Position numbers and translations under genes: made by a program. A stretch of DNA of 64,000 nucleotides from Lachnospiraceae bacterium A2 (GTDB lineage: Bacteria; Bacillota; Clostridia; Lachnospirales; Lachnospiraceae), in the NCBI GenBank assembly GCA_000403315.2, contig KE159636.1:1-64000 (forward strand). The letters are read 5' to 3'. Every line of letters starts with the position of its first letter. Position 1 is the first letter of the stretch. This document shows, piece after piece, positions 33,250 to 42,768 of the stretch. Under the pieces are notes generated by a model that was not told the DNA's origin, did not search any database, and saw only the letters and a list, made by a program, of their open reading frames with translations.

Positions 33250-34620
33250 ATGAAAGTATTTAGCCGATATATCTCAAGACACTTACTGTCTTTTATTGAA
33301 CTTATTCTGGCTCTCGTTATATTGAACATAGCTGCATTTGCTTTTACATTCTACAATGCAGTATCAAAAAACTTTGGAAGTATCTCTCCGCAGGCTATGC
33401 TAAAACAGGTGGCAGCGGCTTCATCTTCCAATGGCATAACGAATGAAGCGGAAAGAATGATAATAATCAACTCTTTATGGGCAATGTATCTGAATATGGA
33501 AGGTTCCTGCAACTGGACTGTTAATCTGCCAGAGGAAATTCCAACTGAATATTCGATTCAGGATATTGCAATATTTTCCAAGGGATATTTGAAAGATTAT
33601 CCCGTATTTGTATGGAGTGATGTGAATGGCTTATTAGTGATTGGTTATCCCAAAAACAGCTATATGAAAATTACCAGCAATTATTACCCTATTGACACGG
33701 TTCGTAAAATCCCCCTTTTTTTTCTTGGCATCATTGTATTCGACCTGCTGGTTCTGTTCCTTGCCTATTCACGTTCCAAAACACAAATCAGCAAAAATAC
33801 AGAACCAATTATTTCCACCATTGCCGCCTTGTCAGAAGGGAAAAGCATAAACCTTTCTGTAAGCGGCGAACTGTCAGAAATAGCTGACAGTATAAATAAA
33901 GCATCTCATATCATCAGCTGCCAGAATACTGCACGGGCAAATTGGATCAGCGGTGTATCCCACGACATCCGTACTCCATTATCCATGATTATGGGATATG
34001 CGGATAGAATTGTTAAAGACGAAAATGCCAGTAACCAGATTAAGGAACAGGCGGCTGTTATATCCCGGCAAAGTATCAAAATAAAAGATTTAGTGCAGGA
34101 TTTGAATCTCGTATCAAAGCTTGAATATGAAATGCAGCCTCTGCGGAAAGAAAATATCCGACTTTCAAAACTGTTACGTTCCTATGCTATAGACCTGATA
34201 AATAGTGGTCTGCCGGATTTCTATTCTTTAGAGGTAAATATTTCTCCTGACTCTGAAAACAGCATGATAGAATGTGATACAAAACTGATTACACGAGCTG
34301 TCAATAATCTGGTTCAAAACAGCATTCATAGCAATCCCAAAGGCTGCACAATTATTTTGTCATTGCAGATAACAGAAAGCAAACTTCTTTTAACCGTTCA
34401 GGATAATGGCATTGGTATTTCTGCTGAAAAATTAGAAGAACTGAAAAACAAGCCACATTACATGGAGAGTACTGATGACCGCTTAGATCTCCGTCATGGC
34501 TTAGGGCTGCTTTTAGTACGACAGATTATTGAAGCGCACAACGGAACAATAGAAATAGAAAGCAGACTACAGCAAGGGTATAAGACTAATATATACTTCT
34601 CAGGCAACCCCAAACCATGA
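33250..34620 (+). CDS. Sensor histidine kinase of the immunity system
   Basis: 456 residues. One membrane helix near residues 12-32, an extracellular domain of about 110 residues, a second helix (IPLFFLGIIVFDLLVLFLAY), then HAMP-like linker, H-box GVSHDIRTPLSMIMGYA, N-box TRAVNNLVQNSIHSN and G-boxes DNGIGIS and GLGLLLVRQII. It resembles SpaK/NisK-type subfamily kinases with an extracytoplasmic sensor. ATG 33250 follows AAGGAAG. Confidence 0.87.
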   Translation: MKVFSRYISRHLLSFIELILALVILNIAAFAFTFYNAVSKNFGSISPQAMLKQVAAASSSNGITNEAERMIIINSLWAMYLNMEGSCNWTVNLPEEIPTEYSIQDIAIFSKGYLKDYPVFVWSDVNGLLVIGYPKNSYMKITSNYYPIDTVRKIPLFFLGIIVFDLLVLFLAYSRSKTQISKNTEPIISTIAALSEGKSINLSVSGELSEIADSINKASHIISCQNTARANWISGVSHDIRTPLSMIMGYADRIVKDENASNQIKEQAAVISRQSIKIKDLVQDLNLVSKLEYEMQPLRKENIRLSKLLRSYAIDLINSGLPDFYSLEVNISPDSENSMIECDTKLITRAVNNLVQNSIHSNPKGCTIILSLQITESKLLLTVQDNGIGISAEKLEELKNKPHYMESTDDRLDLRHGLGLLLVRQIIEAHNGTIEIESRLQQGYKTNIYFSGNPKP

Positions 34621-34636
34621 GCAAATCACAAAACTG

Positions 34637-34712
34637 CATCATGGAAATGTGCATAACTGGCTATTACGTCCTGTGAACATAGTTACCCACAACTCCATGA
34701 AACAGACAGTTA
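34637..34712. repeat. Long form of a dispersed repeat (inverted copy at 26512-26560)
   Basis: Reverse complement contains the same three blocks as 26512-26560 in the same order, with about 35 more bases between the second and third. It lies in the 260-bp gap between two regulatory operons; nothing else is seen there apart from the promoter at 34825. Confidence 0.6.
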
Positions 34713-34824
34713 TACACATTGGAAGTGCCGGATTATGTGTGTAAGCCCTCTGGACTGGCATCATGAATCCCCGCAATGCTGCTACGACTGCTGGATCTAT
34801 CTATTTGACTGTATGGGGAGTGAG

Positions 34825-34855
34825 TAACTAAGTTGTAACACTTTTCTGGTATAAT
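34825..34855 (+). promoter_or_regulatory. Promoter with two-component regulator box
   Basis: Box TAACTAAGTTGTAAC (34825-34839) lies ten bases before TATAAT (34850-34855). The same box with one change and the same 10-base spacing precedes the ABC operon at 36808. The box takes the place of a -35 element, as expected for an activator site. Confidence 0.75.
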
Positions 34856-34879
34856 AAAAATAAAAAAATAGGTGGTTTA

Positions 34880-35557
34880 TTGAAAATGGTCGAATTATTT
34901 TATGTTGAGGATGACGCTCATATTGCAGGTGTTGTAAAAAAATATTTGGAACAGAAAAACTTTAAGGTAGTAATATATCATACAATTTCAGAGGCGAGAC
35001 GAGCTTTGGAAATTCATGTGCCAACGGTTATTTTGTTGGATTGGAATATGCCGGATGGCCGAGGGGATAGTCTTTGCCAATGGATACGTGGCAGATGGAA
35101 AGAACTGCCGATTATTTTCCTTACGGTCCGGGATGATTCCCATGATATTGTTTCAGGTTTTCAAAATGGTGCGGATGATTATGTAGTAAAGCCTTTTGAA
35201 TTAAGCGTATTGTATTCAAGGATTCAGGCAGTGCTTAGAAGAACGGGCAATGTGGCGGTGCAGTACCTGTCCTGTGATGGGATCAAGATAGATTTAAACC
35301 GCAGAACAGCTACTTGTGGCACGGAAGAAATAGATTTAAGCGTATCAGAGTATGAGCTGCTTTTGTATCTCCTGCAGAATAAAGGAAAGACTGTTACCAG
35401 GGAAAAAATCTTAGAACAGGTATGGGATGTAAATGGAAACTATGTGAATGACCATACATTGACAGTTACTATGAAACGGCTGCGGGACAAACTGCACCAA
35501 CCGTCCTGTTTAAAAACAATTAGAAGTGTGGGATACCGTATGGAGGATGCCATATGA
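34880..35557 (+). CDS. OmpR-family response regulator (BceR-like)
   Basis: 225 residues. Receiver: EDDAH, D in TVILLDWNMPDGRGD, K in DYVVKPFELS. Winged helix: SVSEYELLLYLLQNKGKTVT and NDHTLTVTMKRLRDKL. Start is TTG 34880 with AGGTGG five bases upstream, or ATG 34886. It overlaps the kinase by ATGA. It probably controls itself and the ABC transporter at 36941 through the shared box. Confidence 0.87.
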   Translation: MKMVELFYVEDDAHIAGVVKKYLEQKNFKVVIYHTISEARRALEIHVPTVILLDWNMPDGRGDSLCQWIRGRWKELPIIFLTVRDDSHDIVSGFQNGADDYVVKPFELSVLYSRIQAVLRRTGNVAVQYLSCDGIKIDLNRRTATCGTEEIDLSVSEYELLLYLLQNKGKTVTREKILEQVWDVNGNYVNDHTLTVTMKRLRDKLHQPSCLKTIRSVGYRMEDAI

Positions 35558-36771
35558 GCGGGCGAAAAAATTTAGTGATTCTCGTTGGATTTGTGGCAGC
35601 CGTTAGCCTGATTTCTTCTTCTGTTACGGTAATGCTAATTTCCTGCCATTACAGCAGGCTTCAATTTGATTTGGTAAATGTGATCTGCGGCGAAGTGCTG
35701 GAACAAGAGCCCGAAATGAAGCATATCGTTTCTGCTGCATTGAAAGAATATACGGGTGGAAATGCCGATGGTGTGGCAATGGGGGATGTATTGTCCGTTT
35801 TAGGATATGACATATCTGATTTTTCTGATTCTTCCGTTACATATGATATTATGTTCGCAACAACAGGATCCCTGGCAGGAATTTGCCTCTTTGCTATTAC
35901 TTATGCATTCCGTAACAAAACAGAAGCGAAACGAATAGAAGAACTGTCAGATTATCTGGAGCAGGTTAATATGGGAAAAGCGGTTGTCCTCTCTGCTTCA
36001 GGAGAAGATCTTTTTTCCAAGCTGGAAGATGAAATATATAAGACTGTGACATTTCTTTATCAGACAAAGGATGCGGCGGTACAGGCCAAAAATGATTTTG
36101 CCGAGAATCTATCCAATATTGCACATCAGATAAAAACTCCTATTACCGCCATTTCTTTATCACTGCAGACATTATCTGAAATGCCGATGAAAAAAGAATA
36201 TGAAAAAGACAGGATAGAACAGATAAAGAAACAGTTAAACAGACTGATTCATTTAGAAGAATCCCTGCTTGTTTTATCCCGTCTTGATGCAGGTGTCTTG
36301 AAGTTTCAAAAAGAGGATGTGGATGTTTTTACTTTGCTTGTCCTTGCGGCAGACAATTTGCAGGAATTATTTGCAGATTCCGGCACTTTCATTGATATTC
36401 CGGAATCAGGGGAGATGGCAGTGAAAGCCGATTTAAACTGGACCATGGAAGCAGTTATAAATGTAATGAAAAACTGTATGGAGCATAATGCGGGTGGAAC
36501 AGTCCATTGCTCTTATGGGCAGAATCCGCTGTATACAGAAATACTTATCTGGGATGAGGGGGATGGATTTGCCAAAGAAGATATTCCGAATCTTTTTAAA
36601 CGGTTTTATCGCGGAAAGAATGCAGATGCGGGCGGTAATATCCGTGGAAGCGGCATTGGGATAGGCTTATCATTGTCAAAAGAGATTATAGAACATCAAA
36701 ATGGGACAATAAGGGCGAAAAACCTGCCGAATGGCGGTGCATGTTTTGAAATCCGGTTTTATAAGCAATAA
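35554..36771 (+). CDS. Sensor histidine kinase
   Basis: 405 residues. Two membrane helices (LVILVGFVAAVSLISSSVTV and IMFATTGSLAGICLFAITYA) bracket an extracellular loop of about 75 residues, longer than in classical BceS-type intramembrane sensors. Then come H-box NIAHQIKTPITAISLSLQ, N-box EAVINVMKNCMEHNAGG and G-boxes DEGDGFAKED and GSGIGIGLSLSKEII. It may sense flux through the linked ABC transporter. Confidence 0.86.
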   Translation: MSGRKNLVILVGFVAAVSLISSSVTVMLISCHYSRLQFDLVNVICGEVLEQEPEMKHIVSAALKEYTGGNADGVAMGDVLSVLGYDISDFSDSSVTYDIMFATTGSLAGICLFAITYAFRNKTEAKRIEELSDYLEQVNMGKAVVLSASGEDLFSKLEDEIYKTVTFLYQTKDAAVQAKNDFAENLSNIAHQIKTPITAISLSLQTLSEMPMKKEYEKDRIEQIKKQLNRLIHLEESLLVLSRLDAGVLKFQKEDVDVFTLLVLAADNLQELFADSGTFIDIPESGEMAVKADLNWTMEAVINVMKNCMEHNAGGTVHCSYGQNPLYTEILIWDEGDGFAKEDIPNLFKRFYRGKNADAGGNIRGSGIGIGLSLSKEIIEHQNGTIRAKNLPNGGACFEIRFYKQ

Positions 36772-36807
36772 AATCAAAGCAATAAATTTAATATCAATTC
36801 TGCTGCA

Positions 36808-36883
36808 GTTACTAAGTTGTAACTTTCATTTAGTACAATATAGCTTGTAAACAGTTTGCCTGCAGGAACAAAGTTTACAAGCT
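36808..36883 (+). promoter_or_regulatory. Promoter, regulator box and leader hairpin of the ABC operon
   Basis: GTTACTAAGTTGTAAC (36808-36823), ten bases, then TACAAT (36834-36839). Just after comes an 11-bp perfect hairpin AGCTTGTAAAC / GTTTACAAGCT (36842-36852, 36873-36883) at the expected 5' end of the transcript, which could stabilise the mRNA. Confidence 0.75.
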
Positions 36884-36940
36884 AACGGGCAGCTTTGCTG
36901 CGAGCGTAGAAATTCAAAACATCCAAAGGAGGAAATAAAA

Positions 36941-37621
36941 ATGAATATCTTAACATGCGAGGGAGTTCGCAAAATGTATGGCTCAGGCAATAATCAGGTA
37001 GCTGCACTGGATGGAATTGATCTGACGGTGGGCAAGGGAGAATTTGTGGCGGTTATCGGAGCGTCCGGTTCAGGTAAATCCACATTGTTACATATTCTGG
37101 GAAGCGTGGATAAACCTACAAGCGGAAAAGTTACAATAGACGGAACGGATTTGTCAAAACTGAATCAGACACAGGCAGCGATTTTCCGCAGAAGAAAAGT
37201 GGGTTTGGTGTATCAGTTCTATAACCTAATTCCAACACTTACCGTGCAAAAAAACATTCTTATGCCGCTTGCCCTTGATAAGAAGAAACCAAATAAAGAG
37301 TATTTTGAAAAGATCGTCCGTTCGCTTGGAATTGCTGAACGGCTTGAAGCCCTGCCAAACCAGTTATCAGGCGGGCAGCAGCAAAGGGTTGCCATAGCTC
37401 GTTCATTGATTTACCGTCCGGCTCTGCTTTTGGCGGATGAGCCGACTGGAAATTTGGATCAGAAAAATTCCAAAGAAATTATTGATATGCTGAAATTATC
37501 GAACCGTAATTTGGAACAGACGATTGTGTTGATTACCCATGATGAGAAGGTGGCTTTAGAAGCAGACCGTATCATAACCATAGAGGACGGGCATATCATA
37601 AGCGATGAGAAGCGGAGGTAA
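36941..37621 (+). CDS. ABC transporter ATP-binding protein (BceA/MacB type)
   Basis: 226 residues, complete: Walker [11 protein letters not shown]-loop [13 protein letters not shown], signature [15 protein letters not shown], Walker [14 protein letters not shown]-switch [20 protein letters not shown] lies eight bases upstream. With the FtsX permease downstream it forms a peptide-antibiotic detoxification transporter. Confidence 0.9.
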   Translation: MNILTCEGVRKMYGSGNNQVAALDGIDLTVGKGEFVAVIGASGSGKSTLLHILGSVDKPTSGKVTIDGTDLSKLNQTQAAIFRRRKVGLVYQFYNLIPTLTVQKNILMPLALDKKKPNKEYFEKIVRSLGIAERLEALPNQLSGGQQQRVAIARSLIYRPALLLADEPTGNLDQKNSKEIIDMLKLSNRNLEQTIVLITHDEKVALEADRIITIEDGHIISDEKRR

Positions 37622-37627
37622 TGAGCT

Positions 37628-39841
37628 ATGTGGAAAGATTATTCATCAGGCTATATTAAAAATAACCGTTCATCGGGCATGTCTGTTATGATAGCGGCAT
37701 TTATATCAGCTTTGCTGTTATCGCTGCTCTTAGGGTTATTTTATAACGTATGGAAGTACGAAATTGAAAGCATTGAACAGGAAGAAGGAGGCTGGCAGAG
37801 CAGGATTGTCGGGGCATTTACCCAGGAAGATATGGAATCCATAAAGAATTTTGCCAATGTCAAAGACGTCGTCATCAGTGAGAAAGGAGCGCAGATTCCG
37901 GAATCTGTGATAGATATTTATTTTGATGATATGGGGGCTGTACTCGGCGATACGATGCAGATAGCCGGAGTTTTGGGTGTTTCATCGGAAAAGGTTATTT
38001 ATAACCATGAGCTTCTGGCAATGTACATGATACGTGATCCGCAGGATACTGCGCCAAGACTGCTTTTTCCATTGTTTATACTGATAGTCGGAATGGCATC
38101 TTTTTCGTTAATTATAGTAATCCATAATTCTTTTGCAGTGTCTATGAATGCAAGAATCCATCAGTTTGGTATTTTTTCCAGCATCGGAGCCACACCAAAA
38201 CAGATACGCTCATGTCTTTTGCAGGAAGCGGCTGCATTATGTATTCTGCCGATTTTAATTGGGAATCTGCTTGGCATTCTAATCAGTATGGGAATTATAC
38301 ATATGGCGAATGGTTTACTGGGGAGTGATGTGGCAGGCAGGCATGAAGCAGTCTTTGGCTATCATCCGTTAGTCTTAGTGGCGGCACTTCTTTTGACAGT
38401 GGCGACAATATGGATTTCCGCATGGATGCCAGCCAGAAAATTAAGCAGGCTGACGCCGCTTGAAGCGATTAAAAATACAGGCGAATTACAGTTAAAGCGT
38501 AAGAAAAAATCTCCGCTGCTTACCTGCCTTTTTGGATTGGAAGGAGAATTGGCAGGTGGAGCATTGAAAGCACAGAAAAGAGCCTTACGGACAGCATCGC
38601 TTAGTCTGATATTCTCTTTTCTTGCCTTTACCATTATGCAGTCCTTTTTTGCACTTTCAGGAATCAGCACAAGGGAAACTTATTTTGAACGTTATCAGGG
38701 TGTTTGGGACATTATGGTTACAGTAAAGGACACGGATGTGGATTCTTTTAGTGAGACACAAAAATTACAGGCAATTTCCGGAATAAGAAGTGCCATTGTA
38801 TATCAGAAAGCAATGGCAAAAAGAATTATTGCAGAGGATGAAATAAGCGAGGATATGAAGTCCTTTGGCGGTTTTACTGTAGCCGGGGATAAATATGTGA
38901 GGAAGACGGATGGGGGATGGCTTGTAAATGTGCCCATTGTCATACTGGATGATGCGAGTTTTTTAGCGTACTGTGAACAGATTGGCATCGCACCGCAGCT
39001 TAATGGGGCAGTCATATGGAATCAGATACGTGATGTTACAAATCCGGATTTCAGGCATCCACGATATATGCCCTATGTGAAAGGAGAAAATGCAGTAAGC
39101 ATTTTAAGACAGTCCGGCAAGGAAGAAATGACAGCAGAGGTTCCGGTTTTGTCCTATACGGAGAAAGTGCCTGTTTTAAGAGAGGAGTACGCAACGCTTG
39201 ATTATTATGAACTGGTGCATTTTATTCCCGTATCTTTGTGGAAAGAGATCAAGGGGCAGATTGGAGGCAGCGAGGAGGATGCCTATATCTGTATGCTTTG
39301 CAGGGACAATGTGACATCAGGGGAATTGGATGCTTTGCAGGGGCAGGTAGACAGCCTTATTGCGGGAAACTATAAGACAGAAAGTGAGAACCGTATTCAG
39401 GAAGCAGAAACGAACGATAAACAGATACAGGGAATGATGACAATCTTTGGCGGTTTCTGTGTCCTGCTTGCGGTGATTGGCATTGGAAATGTGTTTTCCA
39501 ATACACTGGGCTTTGTCCGTCAGAGAAAAAGGGAATTTGTAAGGTATATGTCTGTTGGAATGACACAGGGTGAAATCAAAAAAATGTTCTGCGTGGAGGC
39601 ACTTACCATTGCAGGGCGTCCGATTTTAATCACCCTTCCACTTGCAGCTATTACAGTGGGGTATATGCTGAAGATAAGCTATGTTGAAGTGGGGACATTT
39701 CTTGCCGAAGCTCCACTCATTCCGATTATGATTTTTATGCTGGCTATCTGGGGAATTGTGGCATTTGCATATTATCTTGGTTGGCGTAATATACATAAAA
39801 TCAACTTAGCTGAGGTTTTGCGGGATGATACAATGATGTAA
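37628..39841 (+). CDS. FtsX-family ABC permease (BceB-like)
   Basis: 737 residues. First helix SVMIAAFISALLLSLLLGLF, extracellular domain, three-helix FtsX block at about 140-280, a fourth-to-fifth region near 320, a large extracellular domain (about 350-600) and a last FtsX block (MMTIFGGFCVLLAVIGIGNV through YYLGWRNI). The big extracellular domain is the hallmark of Bce-type transporters that free antibiotic targets at the membrane. It ends the regulator-kinase-ABC locus. Confidence 0.87.
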   Translation: MWKDYSSGYIKNNRSSGMSVMIAAFISALLLSLLLGLFYNVWKYEIESIEQEEGGWQSRIVGAFTQEDMESIKNFANVKDVVISEKGAQIPESVIDIYFDDMGAVLGDTMQIAGVLGVSSEKVIYNHELLAMYMIRDPQDTAPRLLFPLFILIVGMASFSLIIVIHNSFAVSMNARIHQFGIFSSIGATPKQIRSCLLQEAAALCILPILIGNLLGILISMGIIHMANGLLGSDVAGRHEAVFGYHPLVLVAALLLTVATIWISAWMPARKLSRLTPLEAIKNTGELQLKRKKKSPLLTCLFGLEGELAGGALKAQKRALRTASLSLIFSFLAFTIMQSFFALSGISTRETYFERYQGVWDIMVTVKDTDVDSFSETQKLQAISGIRSAIVYQKAMAKRIIAEDEISEDMKSFGGFTVAGDKYVRKTDGGWLVNVPIVILDDASFLAYCEQIGIAPQLNGAVIWNQIRDVTNPDFRHPRYMPYVKGENAVSILRQSGKEEMTAEVPVLSYTEKVPVLREEYATLDYYELVHFIPVSLWKEIKGQIGGSEEDAYICMLCRDNVTSGELDALQGQVDSLIAGNYKTESENRIQEAETNDKQIQGMMTIFGGFCVLLAVIGIGNVFSNTLGFVRQRKREFVRYMSVGMTQGEIKKMFCVEALTIAGRPILITLPLAAITVGYMLKISYVEVGTFLAEAPLIPIMIFMLAIWGIVAFAYYLGWRNIHKINLAEVLRDDTMM

Positions 39842-39847
39842 AATGCG

Positions 39848-39985
39848 ATGAAATATTATGAAAAAACAGAACGGATACGATGCCCTGTTTGCGGGAAAGA
39901 ACAAGGAACAAGATTAGGGAGGATACAGTTTTTCTATACTTTCTGCTCTGCTGTCCGAAGTGTAAACCGGAAAGATTAGTGGAAG
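39848..39985 (+). pseudogene. Cysteine-rich KTR-domain protein remnant
   Basis: IRCPVCGKEQGTRLGRIQFF is the first zinc knuckle. The second (LLCCPKCKPERLVEVKKL) is in another frame after a single-base shift near 39942. These small proteins accompany TnpV in Clostridia mobile elements. Confidence 0.65.
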
Positions 39986-40010
39986 TAAAGAAATTGAAAG
40001 TGCGAGAAAG

Positions 40011-40242
40011 TGGCATCTGGACTATCTGAAACAGCACCATAGGGTTACATACATCAATTTCCTCACAAGCGGCAGGCTCAACGCCTACCTTGCCGATATT
40101 GGCAAACAGGCACAGGAAGGCTTTGAAAGGCTCATAGAGTGCATGAAACAGGCAACAGTGCATAACACAGCTAAAGGAAGAAAACGCCTTAGAATGGACA
40201 GGACGAATAAATAGCATAAGGGCTTGTGTGGGGGGATTGTGA
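40011..40242 (+). pseudogene. tnpV: TnpV protein remnant
   Basis: WHLDYLKQHHRVTYINFLTS GRLNAYLADIGKQAQ in one frame, then QLKEENALEWTGRINSIRAC in the next after a shift near 40170. The start is also lost. TnpV normally follows the KTR gene, as here. Confidence 0.7.
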
Positions 40243-40394
40243 ACGAAGAAATCATATACGCATAGCAGATTGGCGGCAGGGCATATCATATCAAACTTTG
40301 CCGCCAATTTTATGGTATTATAAAAGGATTTTTATTTGTGCAACTTGTATTCTTCGGATAAACGAAATATAATATGTAATGATGGAGGTGTACA

Positions 40395-40512
40395 ATGGAT
40401 TATATGGCTACAAAGGAAACCGCTGCAGAATGGAAGGTGTCAGATAGGCGTGTATTGCCGCTTGCAGCGTTTGGGGCAGATGGTTGGAATCTGCCATTGC
40501 AGATTCCAAATA
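40395..40512 (+). pseudogene. Helix-turn-helix protein N-terminal remnant
   Basis: MDYMATKETAAEWKVSDRRV is the usual start of small excisionase-like HTH proteins; the rest diverges and runs into opposite-strand coding sequence. A GGAGGT ribosome site and TATAAT-like box precede it, so the promoter region is intact. Confidence 0.5.
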
Positions 40513-40727
40513 CGACCGGAGTAATAGTAATAAGTTTCTTTCGGGTTTTTATATACGCTGATTCCTAAAATTCTTCTTGGCTCTCCATTAGACAGCCTGC
40601 ATATTTCCAAAAATTGTTTTCCCTGCAATGACGCTTTCCAAAATTCTGGGACAATCCTTAAATTTTCTTCCATATCTAAAGTCAAAGGGATACGGATGCC
40701 CACAATACGCAGGGGCGGCTTTTCCAA
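40440..40727 (-). pseudogene. GyrI-like / AraC effector-binding domain fragment
   Basis: PLRIVGIRIPLTLDMEENLR, VPEFWKASLQGKQFLEICRL and EPRRILGISVYKNPKETYYY match the first half of GyrI-like small-molecule-binding domains. After that the frame reads into unrelated DNA at TATTACTCCGG (40516-40526). The second half and any upstream HTH are missing. Confidence 0.6.
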
Positions 40728-40839
40728 GCTTTTTCAACCATGCAGCCACGTTACCGGTTCAAGAAGATTCCAATACTATAAAAGCCGACAAACTGTGGTT
40801 GCTCACTTTTTTCTCGGCTCTGCATCTGTGTGTCTGGCT

Positions 40840-41334
40840 CTATCCTATATTCTTTTTTAACCGTATTCCCATTGAAAAATACGGTTCATTCAGATATTCT
40901 TCTTTGTCAATGCTGTATCCTCTTTTTTTATAAAAGGAAACCGCATGATAATTATTTTTAAACGCCCATATCACAATCTCTTTATACCTTTGTTCCTCCG
41001 CCTTTTGCTCGGCAAAATCTATCAGCATTTTCTCGATTCCTTTCCCTTGAAATTGGGAAGCAACATAAATACGCCAGATTTCAAATGCCCCTGCCATATC
41101 TGCATCTGCCGTATCTCCAAAAGACAACATAGCCGACACTCGGTTTTCTTCCTCCCACACATACTCTGACAGTCTGCGGGCTGCAAAATCTGTCTTTAAT
41201 CGGCGTGTCCTTGCTGCACATCCATCTGAATTTAGCAGCAACGGATTGACATATCCAGAATAAACATTTTTCCAGTTCTCATTTACAATGCCGCATACCG
41301 TATCAATGTCCTTTTCTTCTAATGGTCGTATCAT
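40840..41334 (-). CDS. GNAT-family N-acetyltransferase
   Basis: 164 residues. The acetyl-CoA motif is IYVASQFQGKGIEKMLIDFA and the C-terminal strand IVIWAFKNNYHAVSFYKKRG is typical. It starts with MIRPLEEKDIDTVCGIVNEN. It has its own AGGAGAAAG ribosome site. Substrate unknown. Confidence 0.82.
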   Translation of the reverse strand: MIRPLEEKDIDTVCGIVNENWKNVYSGYVNPLLLNSDGCAARTRRLKTDFAARRLSEYVWEEENRVSAMLSFGDTADADMAGAFEIWRIYVASQFQGKGIEKMLIDFAEQKAEEQRYKEIVIWAFKNNYHAVSFYKKRGYSIDKEEYLNEPYFSMGIRLKKNIG

Positions 41335-41427
41335 TTCTTTCTCCTAAATATCGTTTTTCCATTCATTTCCAACCGCTGTCACACGTAAATTTCTCACTTC
41401 TATCAATCTTTCCTGCCTGCCTTTCTT

Positions 41428-42768
41428 TCAAAAATAATGGTATTGTTTCCGATGCCTGCATAGCAGATATACCGTCAGCATAAGCGTGAAAAGCTCCGCA
41501 AGCGGGACTGCAAGCCATACGCCCGTTACCTTTAAAAATTTCGGCAATGCTAAAAGGAACACCGTAATAAACCCAAACGTCCGCAGGAAAGATATGGCTG
41601 CAGATGCTTTCCCATTGGATAATGCCGTAAATAATGCGGATGAAAAAATATTGCACCCAGAGAACAGAAAGCTGAATGAAAAAATGCTAAATCCATTCTT
41701 TGTAATTTCAAAAACATTCCTATTGTTCTCTGCAAATACCTTTGCAATGCTTTCTCCGCCAAACAGGGAAAATAAAAATACAAATATGGGAATCCCTGCT
41801 ATAAAGCTGAAACAAATACGGACGGTCTTTTTTAGCTGTTTTACATTCCCGCTCCCATAGTTATAGCTTACAACGGGGGCTGTTCCCATAGAAAAGCCAA
41901 TATAAAGCGTTGTTAAGAGGAACTGCGAATATATAATAACTGTAATCGCCGCCACGCCGTCCTCGCCTAACAGCTTCATCATCGTTACATTAAACAGAAA
42001 TGTCGTTACGGCAATCGAACACTGGCTTACCAGTTCCGATGCACCGTTGGAACAGCTTTTCAGCAGAACAGATGCGTCCATGTTAGGCTTGCAAAAGTGC
42101 AGCTCACTTCTTTTCATCAGAAAAAATATTGTACCGATAATTGACGGTATCATATATCCGATGCCTGTCCCAATAGCAGCTCCCTTGATTCCCATTTGCA
42201 GTAAAACGATAAAAACATAATCAAAAACAATATTGGCAATTCCCGCCAGAACAGCAAGCATTAAGCCTAATGTCGGTTTCCCCGCCGTCACAAACAGATT
42301 CTGATATAAGACCTGCATCATATTAAAGGCGGCGAAAATGAGCTGTATGGTCAAATAATCCCTGCAATATGGGAACAATATTTCACTCGCCCCCAATCCC
42401 CAGATGATTTCATCCAAAAAGAGAAGCCCTGCCGCTGTAATCAGCAGACCGATAACCGCCCCTGCCACGACAATCAATGTGAAATTGCTTCGGGCTTCCC
42501 CTGTGTTTCCATTTCCCATTTTCTTCGCAACAACCGCACTTCCTCCTGTCGCAAGCATCGTCCCCAGACCGACAATCAGATTGATGACGGGGCAGACGAT
42601 ATTGACGGACGATAGGGCATTCGTGTTTACAAACCGTGCTACGAAAATTGTGTCCACAATGGTGTATAATCCCATAAACAGCATCATCACCATGCTTGGG
42701 AAAGCAAATCTGATAAGGGACAGGGCGTTAAAGCTCTCTGCCAACGGGTTTTTCTGTGTTTCGGTCAT
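41428..42768 (-). CDS. MATE-family multidrug efflux pump
   Basis: 446 residues with twelve membrane segments. The first helices (LIRFAFPSMVMMLFMGLYTI VDTIFVARFV) and the repeat in the second half (CSNGASELVSQCSIAVTTFL) are typical of MATE transporters, which export drugs in exchange for Na+ or H+. ATG 42768 (MTETQKNPLAES) follows GGAGG; the longer reading lies inside the upstream regulator. It overlaps the AraC-GNAT gene by 41 bases, so the two form an operon. Confidence 0.88.
   Translation of the reverse strand: MTETQKNPLAESFNALSLIRFAFPSMVMMLFMGLYTIVDTIFVARFVNTNALSSVNIVCPVINLIVGLGTMLATGGSAVVAKKMGNGNTGEARSNFTLIVVAGAVIGLLITAAGLLFLDEIIWGLGASEILFPYCRDYLTIQLIFAAFNMMQVLYQNLFVTAGKPTLGLMLAVLAGIANIVFDYVFIVLLQMGIKGAAIGTGIGYMIPSIIGTIFFLMKRSELHFCKPNMDASVLLKSCSNGASELVSQCSIAVTTFLFNVTMMKLLGEDGVAAITVIIYSQFLLTTLYIGFSMGTAPVVSYNYGSGNVKQLKKTVRICFSFIAGIPIFVFLFSLFGGESIAKVFAENNRNVFEITKNGFSIFSFSFLFSGCNIFSSALFTALSNGKASAAISFLRTFGFITVFLLALPKFLKVTGVWLAVPLAELFTLMLTVYLLCRHRKQYHYF

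Noticed and set aside
41486-41860. 124-codon plus-strand frame
   Set aside because: Antisense to the MATE gene; no independent support.
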